Under the pieces are notes generated by a model. That model saw nothing but the letters and a program-made list of their open reading frames with translations. It had not been told where the DNA came from and searched no databases. A program made the position numbers and the translations under genes. A stretch of 64,000 nucleotides of DNA from assembly GCF_016863095.1 (NCBI RefSeq), contig NZ_BOOF01000017.1, positions 1 through 64,000 on the forward strand, written 5' to 3'. The DNA comes from Microbispora siamensis. Lineage in GTDB: Bacteria; Actinomycetota; Actinomycetes; Streptosporangiales; Streptosporangiaceae. The stretch's first letter is position 1, and every line of letters begins with the position of its first letter. Shown here piece after piece: positions 41,329-49,542 of this stretch.

Positions 41329-42891
41329 ATGCGTGATCGTCTTCGGAACGACCGCAATCATCCGGACATGGTGTCGAGCGCCCCGCAGGCGGCCTGGCTC
41401 GGCCACCCGGCGACCGTGACGGCGATCGGCCTGCTGATCGTCAACGACCGGGTGCTGAAACCCCTGTGGCCGGGCGTGCTCACCGGCAAGCTCAGCGACC
41501 TCGCCGGCATGCTCGTCGCGCCCCCGCTGCTGGCCCTGCTCGCGGCGTACGCGGCCAGGATCGCGCGCCGCGTCCCGCCGGGCGACCGTACGGCGGCGGG
41601 GGCGATCGCGCTGACCGGGGCGCTGTTCGCCTGGATGAAGGCGACCGAGACCGGCGCGGAGGCGGCGGCCCGGGCGTGGGCGGTGCTCGTGCCGTCCTCG
41701 CGGGTGGTGGCCGACCCCACCGACCTGTTCGCCCTCCCGGTCCTGGCCGTCGCGTGGCTGGTGTGGCGGCGCGCGGCCCTTTCCACACGCCGGGACGCCG
41801 CACGGGCCCGCGTGCTGGTGGTGCTGCCCGCTGCGGTCTTCGCGGTGACGGCGACCAGCGCGCTGCCCCCCGCGCCGTCCGCCCAGGCGGTCGAGGTGCG
41901 TGACGGGGAGATCGTGGTCGTGGTGCCGGACTGGTTCACGATCACCAGCGGGGACGGCGGGAGGTCGTGGCACGAGTGGACGGGCTCTCCGTCTGCGTCC
42001 CCGTCCCCGTCTGCGTCTGCGTCGCCGTCTCCGTCCTCCTCTCCGGCGACCCGGGCGTGCGTGCCGGCCGACCCGAGGCGCTGTTACCGGGTCATACCGG
42101 GCCGGCTCGGGGTCGAGCAGACCGCGGACGGGGGAGCGACCTGGACGGTCGCCTGGGAGATCTCCAGAGGCAGACAGGGCTGGCTCGACCGGGTCTACGA
42201 GAATCCCGATTCCCTGGGCAAGCGCAGCGGCCCGGCCGCCTCCCTGGCCGTCGCCGTCCAGGCGGTGCCCGGCGGCCACGTCGTCGCCGTGGCGAACGGG
42301 ACCGACGGGGTCGCCCTGCGCGACGTGTCGGGACGGTGGCGGCGGCTGGGCTTTCCCGAGTACGTCCCGGAGAGGGCACTGCTGTCGGAGGACGCCGCGG
42401 CTCCCCTCGCCTCCCCCGGAGAGTGGATCGACACCGAGTTGGGGGTCGCCGTCCTCGTGGCGCTCGCGGTGCTGCTGGCGGCCCTCGGCACGACGGCGGG
42501 GGCACGTAGGTGGCCGGTCAGGTTCTGGATCTGCGCCGCGATCATGTGGACGAGCGTCCTGCTGGTCGTGACCGCGGACGGGATGATCACCGGCCTCATA
42601 TCTCTCGCGCTCTTCGTGCCCATGTTCGCGGTCGGCACCGCCGGCGTTCTCGCCGTCTGGCTGCGGTGGCGGCCGAGGGGGACCCCTCTCCTGCTCGCGG
42701 CGCCCGCCGCGTTCGCCGCCGTCTTCCTGCCGTTCCTGGGCTGGAGTGCGGGCCTGCCCGACGACTACGGCGTCGCGGTGCTGCTCGCGATCCTGCTCTG
42801 CGCGGCGGTCCTGGTCGTCGCCGTACGCGTGGCCGTACGGGCGCGGGCGCGCACCCGGAGGGAGCGGGCCCTGCCCGTTCCTCCCGGGTGA
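41329..42891 (+). CDS. Membrane protein with extracellular Ser/Pro-rich segment, unknown
   Basis: A 520-residue protein with about four N-terminal helices (29-170). A large outside domain holds TSGDGGRSWHEWTG and EQTADGGATWTVAWEI, which look like BNR/sialidase-type repeats. A Ser/Pro linker (about 222-242) separates them, and C-terminal helices follow (about 370-510). The two Asp-Gly-Gly-x-x-W repeats suggest a propeller-like ectodomain. TACGAT is 6 nt before the ATG, so the message is probably leaderless. No enzyme motif is seen. Confidence 0.8.
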   Translation: MRDRLRNDRNHPDMVSSAPQAAWLGHPATVTAIGLLIVNDRVLKPLWPGVLTGKLSDLAGMLVAPPLLALLAAYAARIARRVPPGDRTAAGAIALTGALFAWMKATETGAEAAARAWAVLVPSSRVVADPTDLFALPVLAVAWLVWRRAALSTRRDAARARVLVVLPAAVFAVTATSALPPAPSAQAVEVRDGEIVVVVPDWFTITSGDGGRSWHEWTGSPSASPSPSASASPSPSSSPATRACVPADPRRCYRVIPGRLGVEQTADGGATWTVAWEISRGRQGWLDRVYENPDSLGKRSGPAASLAVAVQAVPGGHVVAVANGTDGVALRDVSGRWRRLGFPEYVPERALLSEDAAAPLASPGEWIDTELGVAVLVALAVLLAALGTTAGARRWPVRFWICAAIMWTSVLLVVTADGMITGLISLALFVPMFAVGTAGVLAVWLRWRPRGTPLLLAAPAAFAAVFLPFLGWSAGLPDDYGVAVLLAILLCAAVLVVAVRVAVRARARTRRERALPVPPG

Positions 42892-42910
42892 ACCGATTCG
42901 CGTGATCCGA

Positions 42911-43267
42911 TCAGGCGTTGGCGCAGATGGCGTAGACGCTGATGCCGACGGTGTTGTAGTAGTTCTGCCGGCCGAGTGCGATCCATCCGGTGCCGTCCGG
43001 GGTGGGGAAGCTGCCCACGAGGACCGCGTCGTTGCCCTGCGCCTCGCCGCCGCCGCCAACGGCGCGCTTGCCCGCGGGGCAGTACACGGTGCGCCGGGTG
43101 AAGTTCGGCACGTTCGCGTTGGGCAGCGTCACGACCTGGTAGCCGTCGACGACGGTGCGGGACGTGGTCTGCGGGCCCCCGTCGGCCAGCGCGGCCGCGC
43201 CCGCGCCGGTGACCGTGAGCCCGGCGAGGACCAGCGCGCCCGTCGTGATTGCGTGAACAAATCGCAC
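42911..43267 (-). CDS. Small secreted protein, unknown
   Basis: A 118-residue protein with a signal peptide (AITTGALVLAGLTVTGAGAAALA). The mature chain contains VYCPAGKRAVGGGGEAQGNDAVLVGSFP and ends YAICANA; the two cysteines probably pair. This CPAGK-x-x-x-GGG pattern recurs in small secreted actinomycete proteins of unknown role. The GTG at 43267 has GGAG 7 bp upstream. Confidence 0.82.
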   Translation of the reverse strand: MRFVHAITTGALVLAGLTVTGAGAAALADGGPQTTSRTVVDGYQVVTLPNANVPNFTRRTVYCPAGKRAVGGGGEAQGNDAVLVGSFPTPDGTGWIALGRQNYYNTVGISVYAICANA

Positions 43268-43529
43268 GTAAAAGCTCCGTTGTGTCGGAAATGACCGGAT
43301 TTCGAACCGAAGAATCGGGAGTGAAGGGCGCGAACGCCGTCCCCGTCGGTTCCGTGGCCACACCTACCCTTGATCGTCTTCCGTCACACTCCGCAATGTT
43401 GTATTTACTACTCGTGGTGAATGTGTCGGCACCGGTATGACACAAGGTCACGACCGTCCATGCCGGGCCCGGCGCGGCGCCGGGGGCGGCCGTTCCCCCG
43501 TGGGTACGTTCCTGCTCGGGAGGATCGCC

Positions 43530-43964
43530 ATGAGAAAGATCGTCGCTGTCGCCGTGCTCGCTGCGATGACCATGCTCGGCACGGTCGCCGCGGTAGCCTC
43601 GGTGGCCGCCGGGACCGGCGGCCACCCGAGGACCGGCTTGTGGGCCGGGAGTCCGCCGCAGGCGCCCGCGCCGCCCAAGGGGGGCGTGAAGCGTCAGGAG
43701 GTGAGCCAGAAGCAGTACGACATCCTCATCGGCCAATGCCGCTACCCGAAGACGCCGGAGGCGCGGCAACGCTGCCGCACGCAGGTGCGCGAGCAGTACA
43801 AGGTGGGCGCGTTCAACCCGAACCTCGACTGCCGCACGTACTCCGGGGTCAGCGTGTGCGGTGTGCTCGAACTCAGCGCCGCGCAGCGTTCCTGCGTCGA
43901 GGAGTCGGTGAGCGGCGGGCTGACCCGCCGGCGGGCCGAGGTGGAGTGCTACGCCTTCCGCTGA
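43530..43964 (+). CDS. Small secreted cysteine-rich protein, unknown
   Basis: A 144-residue exported protein with a signal peptide (RKIVAVAVLAAMTMLG onward). The mature domain has six cysteines (QCRYPKTPEARQRC, then LDCRTYSGVSVC, SC, EC) in a helical, Arg/Gln-rich context. I know no family. The ATG at 43530 follows GGGAGG. It is divergent from the small secreted gene at 43267. Confidence 0.82.
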   Translation: MRKIVAVAVLAAMTMLGTVAAVASVAAGTGGHPRTGLWAGSPPQAPAPPKGGVKRQEVSQKQYDILIGQCRYPKTPEARQRCRTQVREQYKVGAFNPNLDCRTYSGVSVCGVLELSAAQRSCVEESVSGGLTRRRAEVECYAFR

Positions 43965-44044
43965 GGCCGCCTTTTCCGGCGAAATCTCCGGTCCAATCTA
44001 AATATTTGGCCAAACCGCAACTTTCCGTGATCTACCCTGCGGGG

Positions 44045-44449
44045 GTGGACGCCAACAGTCAGGGTGCCGCCGAACTCCTGGAAGCGCTGATGCGAACGGC
44101 AGCGCGGTTCAGCGAGATGGGGCGGTCCGTCTCCCGCGACTTCTTCCCCCACGTCCGCGTCGAGCCCGTCTCCGACCTGGCCGGGCCCGCCGTACGGCTC
44201 GGCGCCGCGCTGGCGCTCCCGGGGCACGACCTCGTGTTCGAGACCGCCGTCGCGGTCGCCGACGGGACGTTCAGCGTGCGGGGCGACCTCGTGCTGGACG
44301 GCGAGGAGCAGATCCTGGTCCTGCCGTCCGTCGAGACCGCCGACCCGGTCGCGTGCGCGGCCATGCTGGACCGGTACGTCGACGAGCTGACGACACCGGC
44401 CCGCTGGCACGTGCAGAGGCTCATCGAGTCCTGCGAAGCGGACTCCTGA
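44045..44449 (+). CDS. Small cytosolic protein, unknown
   Basis: A 134-residue protein without signal or membrane segments. It has an N-terminal helix (AAELLEALMRTAARFSEMG) followed by strands, and an acidic C-terminal helix ending in WHVQRLIESC. I recognise no family. TACCCT is 6 nt before the GTG and GGGGG sits between, so either leaderless or SD-led initiation is possible. It is convergent with the DUF742 gene, with 4 bp between stops. The roadblock and GTPase genes expected beside a conservon kinase are not here, and this protein does not look like either. Confidence 0.78.
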   Translation: MDANSQGAAELLEALMRTAARFSEMGRSVSRDFFPHVRVEPVSDLAGPAVRLGAALALPGHDLVFETAVAVADGTFSVRGDLVLDGEEQILVLPSVETADPVACAAMLDRYVDELTTPARWHVQRLIESCEADS

Positions 44450-44453
44450 CGCC

Positions 44454-44807
44454 TCACAGCGCCTGGAGTCCCTGGATCACCTCGCGGAGGATGCGTTCCT
44501 CGGGCAGCTGGGCGACCGTGGCCTGTGGCCGCGCGGTGATCAGCCCCTGGTCGCGCAGGTCGCCCAGCAGGATGCGCACGACGTTCAGCGACAGGCCGAG
44601 CTCCGAGGCCAGGTCGGCCACGGAGAGGGGGATCCGGCACAGCTGCAGGATCCGCCAGTGCTCGGGGGCCAGCCCGGAGATCCCGCTGTACGCCGCGGGA
44701 GCCGTCCTGATGATGGTCATCAGGTCGAAGTCCGGCCCGCTCGGGCGCGTACGGCCACGGGTGAGCGTGTAGGGGCGCAGCAGCGGCCCGTCCTCGTGCT
44801 CGGTCAC
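44454..44807 (-). CDS. DUF742 protein (CvnC-like)
   Basis: A 117-residue winged-helix-like protein. The motif EHEDGPLLRPYTLTRGRTRP and the core SVADLASELGLSLNVVRILLGDL are typical of DUF742. In conservons CvnC accompanies a sensor kinase, a roadblock protein and a small GTPase. Its GTG overlaps the kinase stop (GTGA), and AGGAGG precedes it. Confidence 0.92.
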   Translation of the reverse strand: MTEHEDGPLLRPYTLTRGRTRPSGPDFDLMTIIRTAPAAYSGISGLAPEHWRILQLCRIPLSVADLASELGLSLNVVRILLGDLRDQGLITARPQATVAQLPEERILREVIQGLQAL

Positions 44808-46900
44808 GACTCCTCCTGACCGCGTTGCCAGCCCGCCTGGAAGGAGGAGAACAGGTCGGCCCGCTCCTCCTTGAGCTGCGGCGCCAGGTTGGCCTGCCGC
44901 ACCCGGCGGGGGAGGGAGTCCCCGGCGCCGCCGATCGGCGGCGTGAGGGCCAGGGCTGGGGGCGAGGTCTCCGGCTGGGCGAGGCGCTCGACCACCGGCT
45001 CCCTGTTCTCGTTCTCCACCACGATCTCCTGCGGGAGCAGGAGCACGGCGCTCGTCCCGCCGTACGGCGAGGTGCGCAGGGAGACGCGGATGTTGTGCCG
45101 CCGGGCCAGCAGCCCGACGACGAACAGCCCGAGCCTGTCGCTGTCGGCCAGGTCGAACTCCGGCGGGTCGGCGAGCCGCGCGTTGAGGTGCGCCAGCTCC
45201 TCCGGGGGGATGCCGAGCCCGCGGTCCTCCACCTCGACGGCGAAGCCCCGGGCCACCATCTCCCCCCTGACCAGCACGCGGGTCTGCGGCGGGGAGAAGA
45301 CCGTGGCGTTCTCGATCAGCTCGGCGAGCAGGTGGACGACGTCGGTGACGCTGCTGCCCGCGAGCGAGTACCCGTGCGGCATGTTCACGTCCACCCGCAG
45401 GTAGTCCTCCACCTCCTCGGTGGCGGCGCGGGCCACGTCGTACAGCCTGACCGGGTTGCGCCAGCCGCGGCCGGGCACGGCGCCGGACAGGATGATCAGG
45501 CCCTCCGCGTGACGGCGCATGCGGGTGGTGAGGTGGTCGACGCCGAACAGCCGTTCCAGCAGGTCGGGGTCGGTGATCTCCTTCTCCAGGCCGTCCAGCA
45601 TGCCGAGCTGGCGCTGCAGCAGCGACTGGCTGCGCCGGGCCAGGTTCAGGAAGACCTTGTTGACGCCCTTGCGCAGCTCGGCCTGGCCGACGGCCGCCTC
45701 GATCGCGGTGTGCTGCACCGAGGTGAAGGCACGGCCGACGTTCTCGATCTCGACGGTGTCGCTGGTCTGGGCCATCGGCGGGGTCTCGGCCGCCACGTCG
45801 ACGTCCTCGCCGCGCCGCAGTCGCCGTACGAGGTCGGGCAGCCGCCGCCCGGCCAGGTCGGCCGCGGCGCGGTGCAGGGTGCTCAGCTCGCCGGTCACCG
45901 TACGGGCGAACCGGAAGGAGATGAACGCGGTCGCGAGCACGGCCGCCAGGCCGAGCGCGCCGACGATGCCGATGTTCCAGAGCACGCCCTGGGCCAGCGG
46001 CACGGCGCGGGCGGCGGTGGCGTCGGCGGCCGCGTTGGTCGTCTCGGTGAGCTGGCGGGTCAGGGCCTGGGCCGTCGTCGGCCAGGCGATCGCCTCCGGG
46101 GGGAGCGGCTGGCCCGGCCGCACCCTGGCGATCACGTCGTCCTCCAGAGAGACGAACGACGTGTAGACCGGGGTGGAGTTCAGCGTGCCGTACTGCTTGA
46201 GCAGGCCGGCGTCGAGCTGGCTCGTGCCGAGCTGGTAGAGCAGGCGGCGCTTGCCGACCATCCCGGAGAAGGCGTCCCGCTCGTCCTGCGTCATCCGCCC
46301 GGACGCCTGCGCCCCCAGCACGAGCGCGGACTGCTGGCTCACCAGCTCGCGGCTGCGGGTGATCAGGATGAGCGCCTTGGTCTGCTCGATGATGTCGATG
46401 TCCGGGGAGATCATCAGCCGGTCGTAGACCTGGTGTGCGGTCTCGACGACGGCGCTGTACTCCTCGATCACGTCGAGGCGGGTGAGCCGCTGGTCGTCGA
46501 CCTGGCCGCGCAGGACGTCGAGCCGGTCCATCTGCCTGATCAGGTCCTGGACCCGGTCCCACATGGCGGAAGGCGTCTCGTCCCGGGCCTGCTCCGACAG
46601 GCGGGTCAGCAGGACCGCGGTGGCGTCGGTCTTGCGGCGCTGCACCTGGAGGTCGGTACGCAGCGCGGAGGTGCGCCAGGCGAGGTAGCTCACCGACACG
46701 AACCGCTCGCTCTGCAGCTCGTTGATGGCCTCACTGACGGGATAGACGATGTTGTCGTAGACCTTCTGGATGCGCAGGAGCTGCTGCCCCTGCTCGATGG
46801 TCAGGGTGGCGGCGAACCCCCAGATCACCACCAGGGCGGTCACAGGCACCAGCAGGATCGCGAATATCTTGAAGCGGATGGACCGTTTCCGACCAGCCAT
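44804..46900 (-). CDS. Nitrate/nitrite-sensing-domain histidine kinase (CvnA-like)
   Basis: A 698-residue membrane kinase. It has an N-terminal helix (about 11-30), a large extracytoplasmic nitrate/nitrite-sensing region, a second helix (about 310-330) and a HAMP-like linker. The HATPase domain carries the N box LLAELIENATVFSPP, the G1 box VEDRGLGIPPEEL and the G2 box DRLGLFVVGLLARRH. No classical H box is obvious, as in CvnA proteins. The ATG at 46900 is chosen; an ATG at 46924 is possible. It pairs with the DUF742 gene only. Confidence 0.9.
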   Translation of the reverse strand: MAGRKRSIRFKIFAILLVPVTALVVIWGFAATLTIEQGQQLLRIQKVYDNIVYPVSEAINELQSERFVSVSYLAWRTSALRTDLQVQRRKTDATAVLLTRLSEQARDETPSAMWDRVQDLIRQMDRLDVLRGQVDDQRLTRLDVIEEYSAVVETAHQVYDRLMISPDIDIIEQTKALILITRSRELVSQQSALVLGAQASGRMTQDERDAFSGMVGKRRLLYQLGTSQLDAGLLKQYGTLNSTPVYTSFVSLEDDVIARVRPGQPLPPEAIAWPTTAQALTRQLTETTNAAADATAARAVPLAQGVLWNIGIVGALGLAAVLATAFISFRFARTVTGELSTLHRAAADLAGRRLPDLVRRLRRGEDVDVAAETPPMAQTSDTVEIENVGRAFTSVQHTAIEAAVGQAELRKGVNKVFLNLARRSQSLLQRQLGMLDGLEKEITDPDLLERLFGVDHLTTRMRRHAEGLIILSGAVPGRGWRNPVRLYDVARAATEEVEDYLRVDVNMPHGYSLAGSSVTDVVHLLAELIENATVFSPPQTRVLVRGEMVARGFAVEVEDRGLGIPPEELAHLNARLADPPEFDLADSDRLGLFVVGLLARRHNIRVSLRTSPYGGTSAVLLLPQEIVVENENREPVVERLAQPETSPPALALTPPIGGAGDSLPRRVRQANLAPQLKEERADLFSSFQAGWQRGQEES

Positions 46901-47057
46901 CAGACCTGCCCGTCGGTTACACATGTGTTAACAGTGGCGAAACCCTAGCAATCCGTGAGCTGGGCCACCAGGGATCGTTCCTAACGACTTGGGCCACAGC
47001 CCCATATCAGGACAGTCTCGACGTTCCGGAAGAAAGCTCTTGCCTAGCTCTGTCTAG

Positions 47058-47068
47058 TTGTCAGACAA
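47058..47068. promoter_or_regulatory. GntR/FadR-type operator TTGTCAGACAA
   Basis: A perfect palindrome matching the FadR-subfamily form T-x-G-T-N3-A-C-x-A. It sits 8 bp before the EamA gene start. The GntR gene 10 bp after EamA would autoregulate the operon through it. Confidence 0.65.
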
Positions 47069-47075
47069 TCCTCCC

Positions 47076-48011
47076 ATGAACTCCAGATCGGGCCCTCTCG
47101 CGGTCGTCGCGGCGGCCGTCCTGTGGGGGACCGCGGGCACCGTGGGCGCCTTCGCCGCCGCCGGCTCCGTCTCGCTGGCCGCGGCCCGCCTCGTGCTCGG
47201 CGGGGCCCTGCTGGGCGCGTTGGCGCTGGTCAGGCACCGCCGGACCCGCCGCGACTCCCACGGGAACGTTCCGGCACGCTGGGCGCTGGTCCTGGGAGCC
47301 GCCGCCGTCGCGGCCTACCAACTGTGCTTCTTCGCCGCGGTCGCCAGGACGGGCGTGGCGATCGGCACGGTGGTGGCCATCGGCAGCGGCCCGGTCTTCA
47401 CCGGGCTCCTGTCCTGGATCGCCGGGCGCGAGCGGCCGAGCGGGCGCTGGGCGCTCGCCACGGCCGCAGCCGTCGCCGGATGCGCGGTGCTCGTCACCGG
47501 CGGGGGAGGGGCGACCGGCGGCGCGGACGCGGGAGGCGTCGCGCTCGCCCTCCTCGGCGGGCTCCTGTACGCCTTCTATGCGGTCGTGGCGGCCCGGGCC
47601 ATCGGCAGGGGCATGGAGTCGGGGATCGTCATGGGCGTTCTGTTCGGCGGCGCGGCCGTGCTCATGCTGCCGGTCCTCGTGCTGACCGGACCGGCCTGGC
47701 TCGCACGCCCGGGCGGCCTGCTGGCCGCGCTCTACCTCGGCTGCGCCACGACCGGGCTGGCCTACCTCCTGTACGGCCGGGGCCTGCGCACGACCCCCGT
47801 CGCCACGGCGGCCACGCTCGCGCTGGCCGAGCCGGCCGTCGCGGCCCTGCTGGGCGTCGTGGCGTTGCGCGAGCACCTGTCCCTCGTCTCGTGGGCCGGT
47901 CTGGTGCTGCTCGCCCTGGGGCTGGTCGTGGTGGCGCTGCCCGCCGGGGCGCGCATGCCGGACGCCTCCGCACCCGGGACGCCGAAAGCGCCGGCCGGGA
48001 GCCGCCACTAG
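47076..48011 (+). CDS. EamA/DMT-family transporter
   Basis: A 311-residue integral membrane protein with about ten helices arranged as two EamA repeats (about 8-140 and 155-285). The second ends with LALAEPAVAALLGVVALREHLS, a family landmark. It exports metabolites or drugs; the substrate is unknown. The ATG at 47076 follows the GntR-type operator closely. It is co-transcribed with the GntR gene. Confidence 0.92.
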   Translation: MNSRSGPLAVVAAAVLWGTAGTVGAFAAAGSVSLAAARLVLGGALLGALALVRHRRTRRDSHGNVPARWALVLGAAAVAAYQLCFFAAVARTGVAIGTVVAIGSGPVFTGLLSWIAGRERPSGRWALATAAAVAGCAVLVTGGGGATGGADAGGVALALLGGLLYAFYAVVAARAIGRGMESGIVMGVLFGGAAVLMLPVLVLTGPAWLARPGGLLAALYLGCATTGLAYLLYGRGLRTTPVATAATLALAEPAVAALLGVVALREHLSLVSWAGLVLLALGLVVVALPAGARMPDASAPGTPKAPAGSRH

Positions 48012-48021
48012 GCTCGGCACC

Positions 48022-48636
48022 GTGACCACGCTGAGGCCCGTCTCCACCGTCGAGGCGCTCGCCGCCGCGCTGCGCGAGCGGGTGCTGTCCGGGGACATCG
48101 AGCCGGGGGCCGCGCTGCCCGAGCAGGAGCTGTCCGCCCGGTACGGCGTGGCCCGCCCCACCGTGCGGGAGGCGCTGGCGCTGCTCGTCCACGAGGGACT
48201 GCTGCGGCGCGAGCGCAACCGCAGCGCGTATGTCCCGATGATCACCTCCGCCGACCTGGCCGACCTCATGTACGTACGCGGGCCGCTGGAGGAACTGATG
48301 GCGCGGGCCGTCGCGGGGCGCCGGGTGGCGGCGGCGGAGGAGGCGCTGGACCGCCTGTCCGGCCTGCCCCCGGGCGCGCCCTGGGCGGCCGTGGTGGCCG
48401 AGCACATGGCGTTGCACGAGGCGCTCGTCGCCGCGGCCGGCAGCCCCCGCCTGGAGCGCCTGTACGCCACGCTCGCGGCCGAGACGCGGCTCGGGCTGGT
48501 CGGGCTCAGGCGCGCGTACGAGGATCCTCACGAGCTCGCGGCGGAGCACGCCGCGCTGTTGCGGGTCATCGCCGAGGGGCCGGCGGACGCGGCCGTCCAC
48601 GCCGTGCGCGAGCACCTGCGGTGGCGGCACCCCTGA
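48022..48636 (+). CDS. GntR-family regulator (FadR/FCD subfamily)
   Basis: A 204-residue regulator. The helix-turn-helix is IEPGAALPEQELSARYGVARPTVREALALLVHEGLL, followed by an all-helical FCD domain with metal-ligand-like residues (E in RGPLEELM, H in EHMALHEALV, H in REHLRWRH). It probably senses a carboxylic acid and controls the EamA exporter. TAGGCT ends 7 nt before the GTG, suggesting an extra leaderless promoter. Confidence 0.92.
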   Translation: MTTLRPVSTVEALAAALRERVLSGDIEPGAALPEQELSARYGVARPTVREALALLVHEGLLRRERNRSAYVPMITSADLADLMYVRGPLEELMARAVAGRRVAAAEEALDRLSGLPPGAPWAAVVAEHMALHEALVAAAGSPRLERLYATLAAETRLGLVGLRRAYEDPHELAAEHAALLRVIAEGPADAAVHAVREHLRWRHP

Positions 48637-48675
48637 GCCGCAAGGGTTTCCGGGCGGCCCAGGACGCCGATTCTC

Positions 48676-48705
48676 TTGCAGGGTGCCGCTTCAAGTCGTC
48701 ACAAT
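48676..48705 (+). promoter_or_regulatory. Promoter of a leaderless gene
   Basis: TTGCAG (48676-48681), an 18-bp spacer and CACAAT (48700-48705) end 7 nt before the ATG at 48713. Confidence 0.5.
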
Positions 48706-48712
48706 CGCGCCC

Positions 48713-49084
48713 ATGCACGGCAACCCAGTGCCGGACACCTATGTGTACGTCACCGAAGAAGGCGTGACACGTCACTACGCCGACGGCAGCGTGGAGGCCC
48801 TCGCTTGGGAGGACGTGGTCGAGGTCCGCGTCGGCGCCCATGCCGGCCAGGATCCGCCAGGCCAGCCGGAGGACGTCTTCATCGTCCTGCTGGACCGTGA
48901 GGGCGAGGGCTGCGTGGTCCCGCACTCGGCGACCGACGCGAGCTTCCTGGCCCGGTTGCGCTATCTGCCGGACTTCGACCTCGACCGGCTGAGCACGGCG
49001 GTCGCGAGCGCCCGTTCCGACTACGTCGTCGTGTGGCGCAGCCCGGAGCCGCCGTCCCCGTTACCCGACCTCGAATACGACTAG
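48713..49084 (+). CDS. Conserved-looking small protein, unknown
   Basis: A 123-residue cytosolic protein without signal or helices. The first half (YVYVTEEGVTRHYADGSVEALAWEDVVEVRV) forms a beta-strand meander like PH-type or immunity-type domains. The second half reads LLDREGEGCVVPHSATDASFLARLRYLPDFDLDRL. It may be an immunity-like protein, which is weak inference. Start ATG 48713 is backed by a -35/-10 pair. Confidence 0.8.
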   Translation: MHGNPVPDTYVYVTEEGVTRHYADGSVEALAWEDVVEVRVGAHAGQDPPGQPEDVFIVLLDREGEGCVVPHSATDASFLARLRYLPDFDLDRLSTAVASARSDYVVVWRSPEPPSPLPDLEYD

Positions 49085-49542
49085 AAGTCCCGGGCGCCGC
49101 GCCGGCCCAGGTCGCACGCGCTCTCCGCGTCCACTCGCCGCAATCCGTTCATTGACGGCAACGGCAATGTCGAGTGCGATTTCAGAGTCGATTCGAACAG
49201 AGGGAATTTTTGGCGCATTGGTGCACACGAAAGCACAAATATGGCAATACTTCCCGTACAGGTGACCGGGAAGGTCTGGATTACCCCTTACGGTCGAGTG
49301 AATAATACCGGTATATGACTTGATGGTGGTCGGTGGCGGCATCTTGGACCGTTCCCGTCAAGTCCTTCAGGTGGGCTCATTGCGACCAATTGTGGACAGG
49401 AGGCGTACGTTCCCTACTGGGCGGTCGCTGTCTAACATCATCTTCGTGCGGGCGCGCCCCGAATTTACTGAGGCGTGGGTCAACCATTGTGACCCGAGGG
49501 GCGTCAATCACCTGGACGGTCCGGCTACCTAGGCGCGGTGAG
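49085..49542. other. 458-bp AT-richer gap before the polysaccharide cluster
   Basis: No supported gene; a minus-strand frame at 49061-49342 looks like chance in AT-richer DNA. The segment at about 49180-49320 is clearly less GC-rich than the surroundings. GGGTCA-N7-TGACCC at 49477-49495 is a perfect inverted repeat about 48 bp before the sugar-transferase start. The promoter of the large cluster should be here. Confidence 0.5.
49477..49495. promoter_or_regulatory. Inverted repeat before the polysaccharide cluster
   Basis: Arms GGGTCA and TGACCC flank a 7-nt spacer in the 5' region of the first polysaccharide gene. It may be an operator or a leader hairpin. Confidence 0.45.

Noticed and set aside
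40345-43059. A 904-codon minus-strand frame
   Set aside because: It is antisense to the HypF-like and membrane-protein genes, with repetitive Arg/Gly/Pro composition caused by high GC.
49061-49342. Possible 93-residue gene on the minus strand
   Set aside because: It overlaps the end of the small protein gene at 48713 and lies in AT-richer non-coding DNA without a ribosome site.
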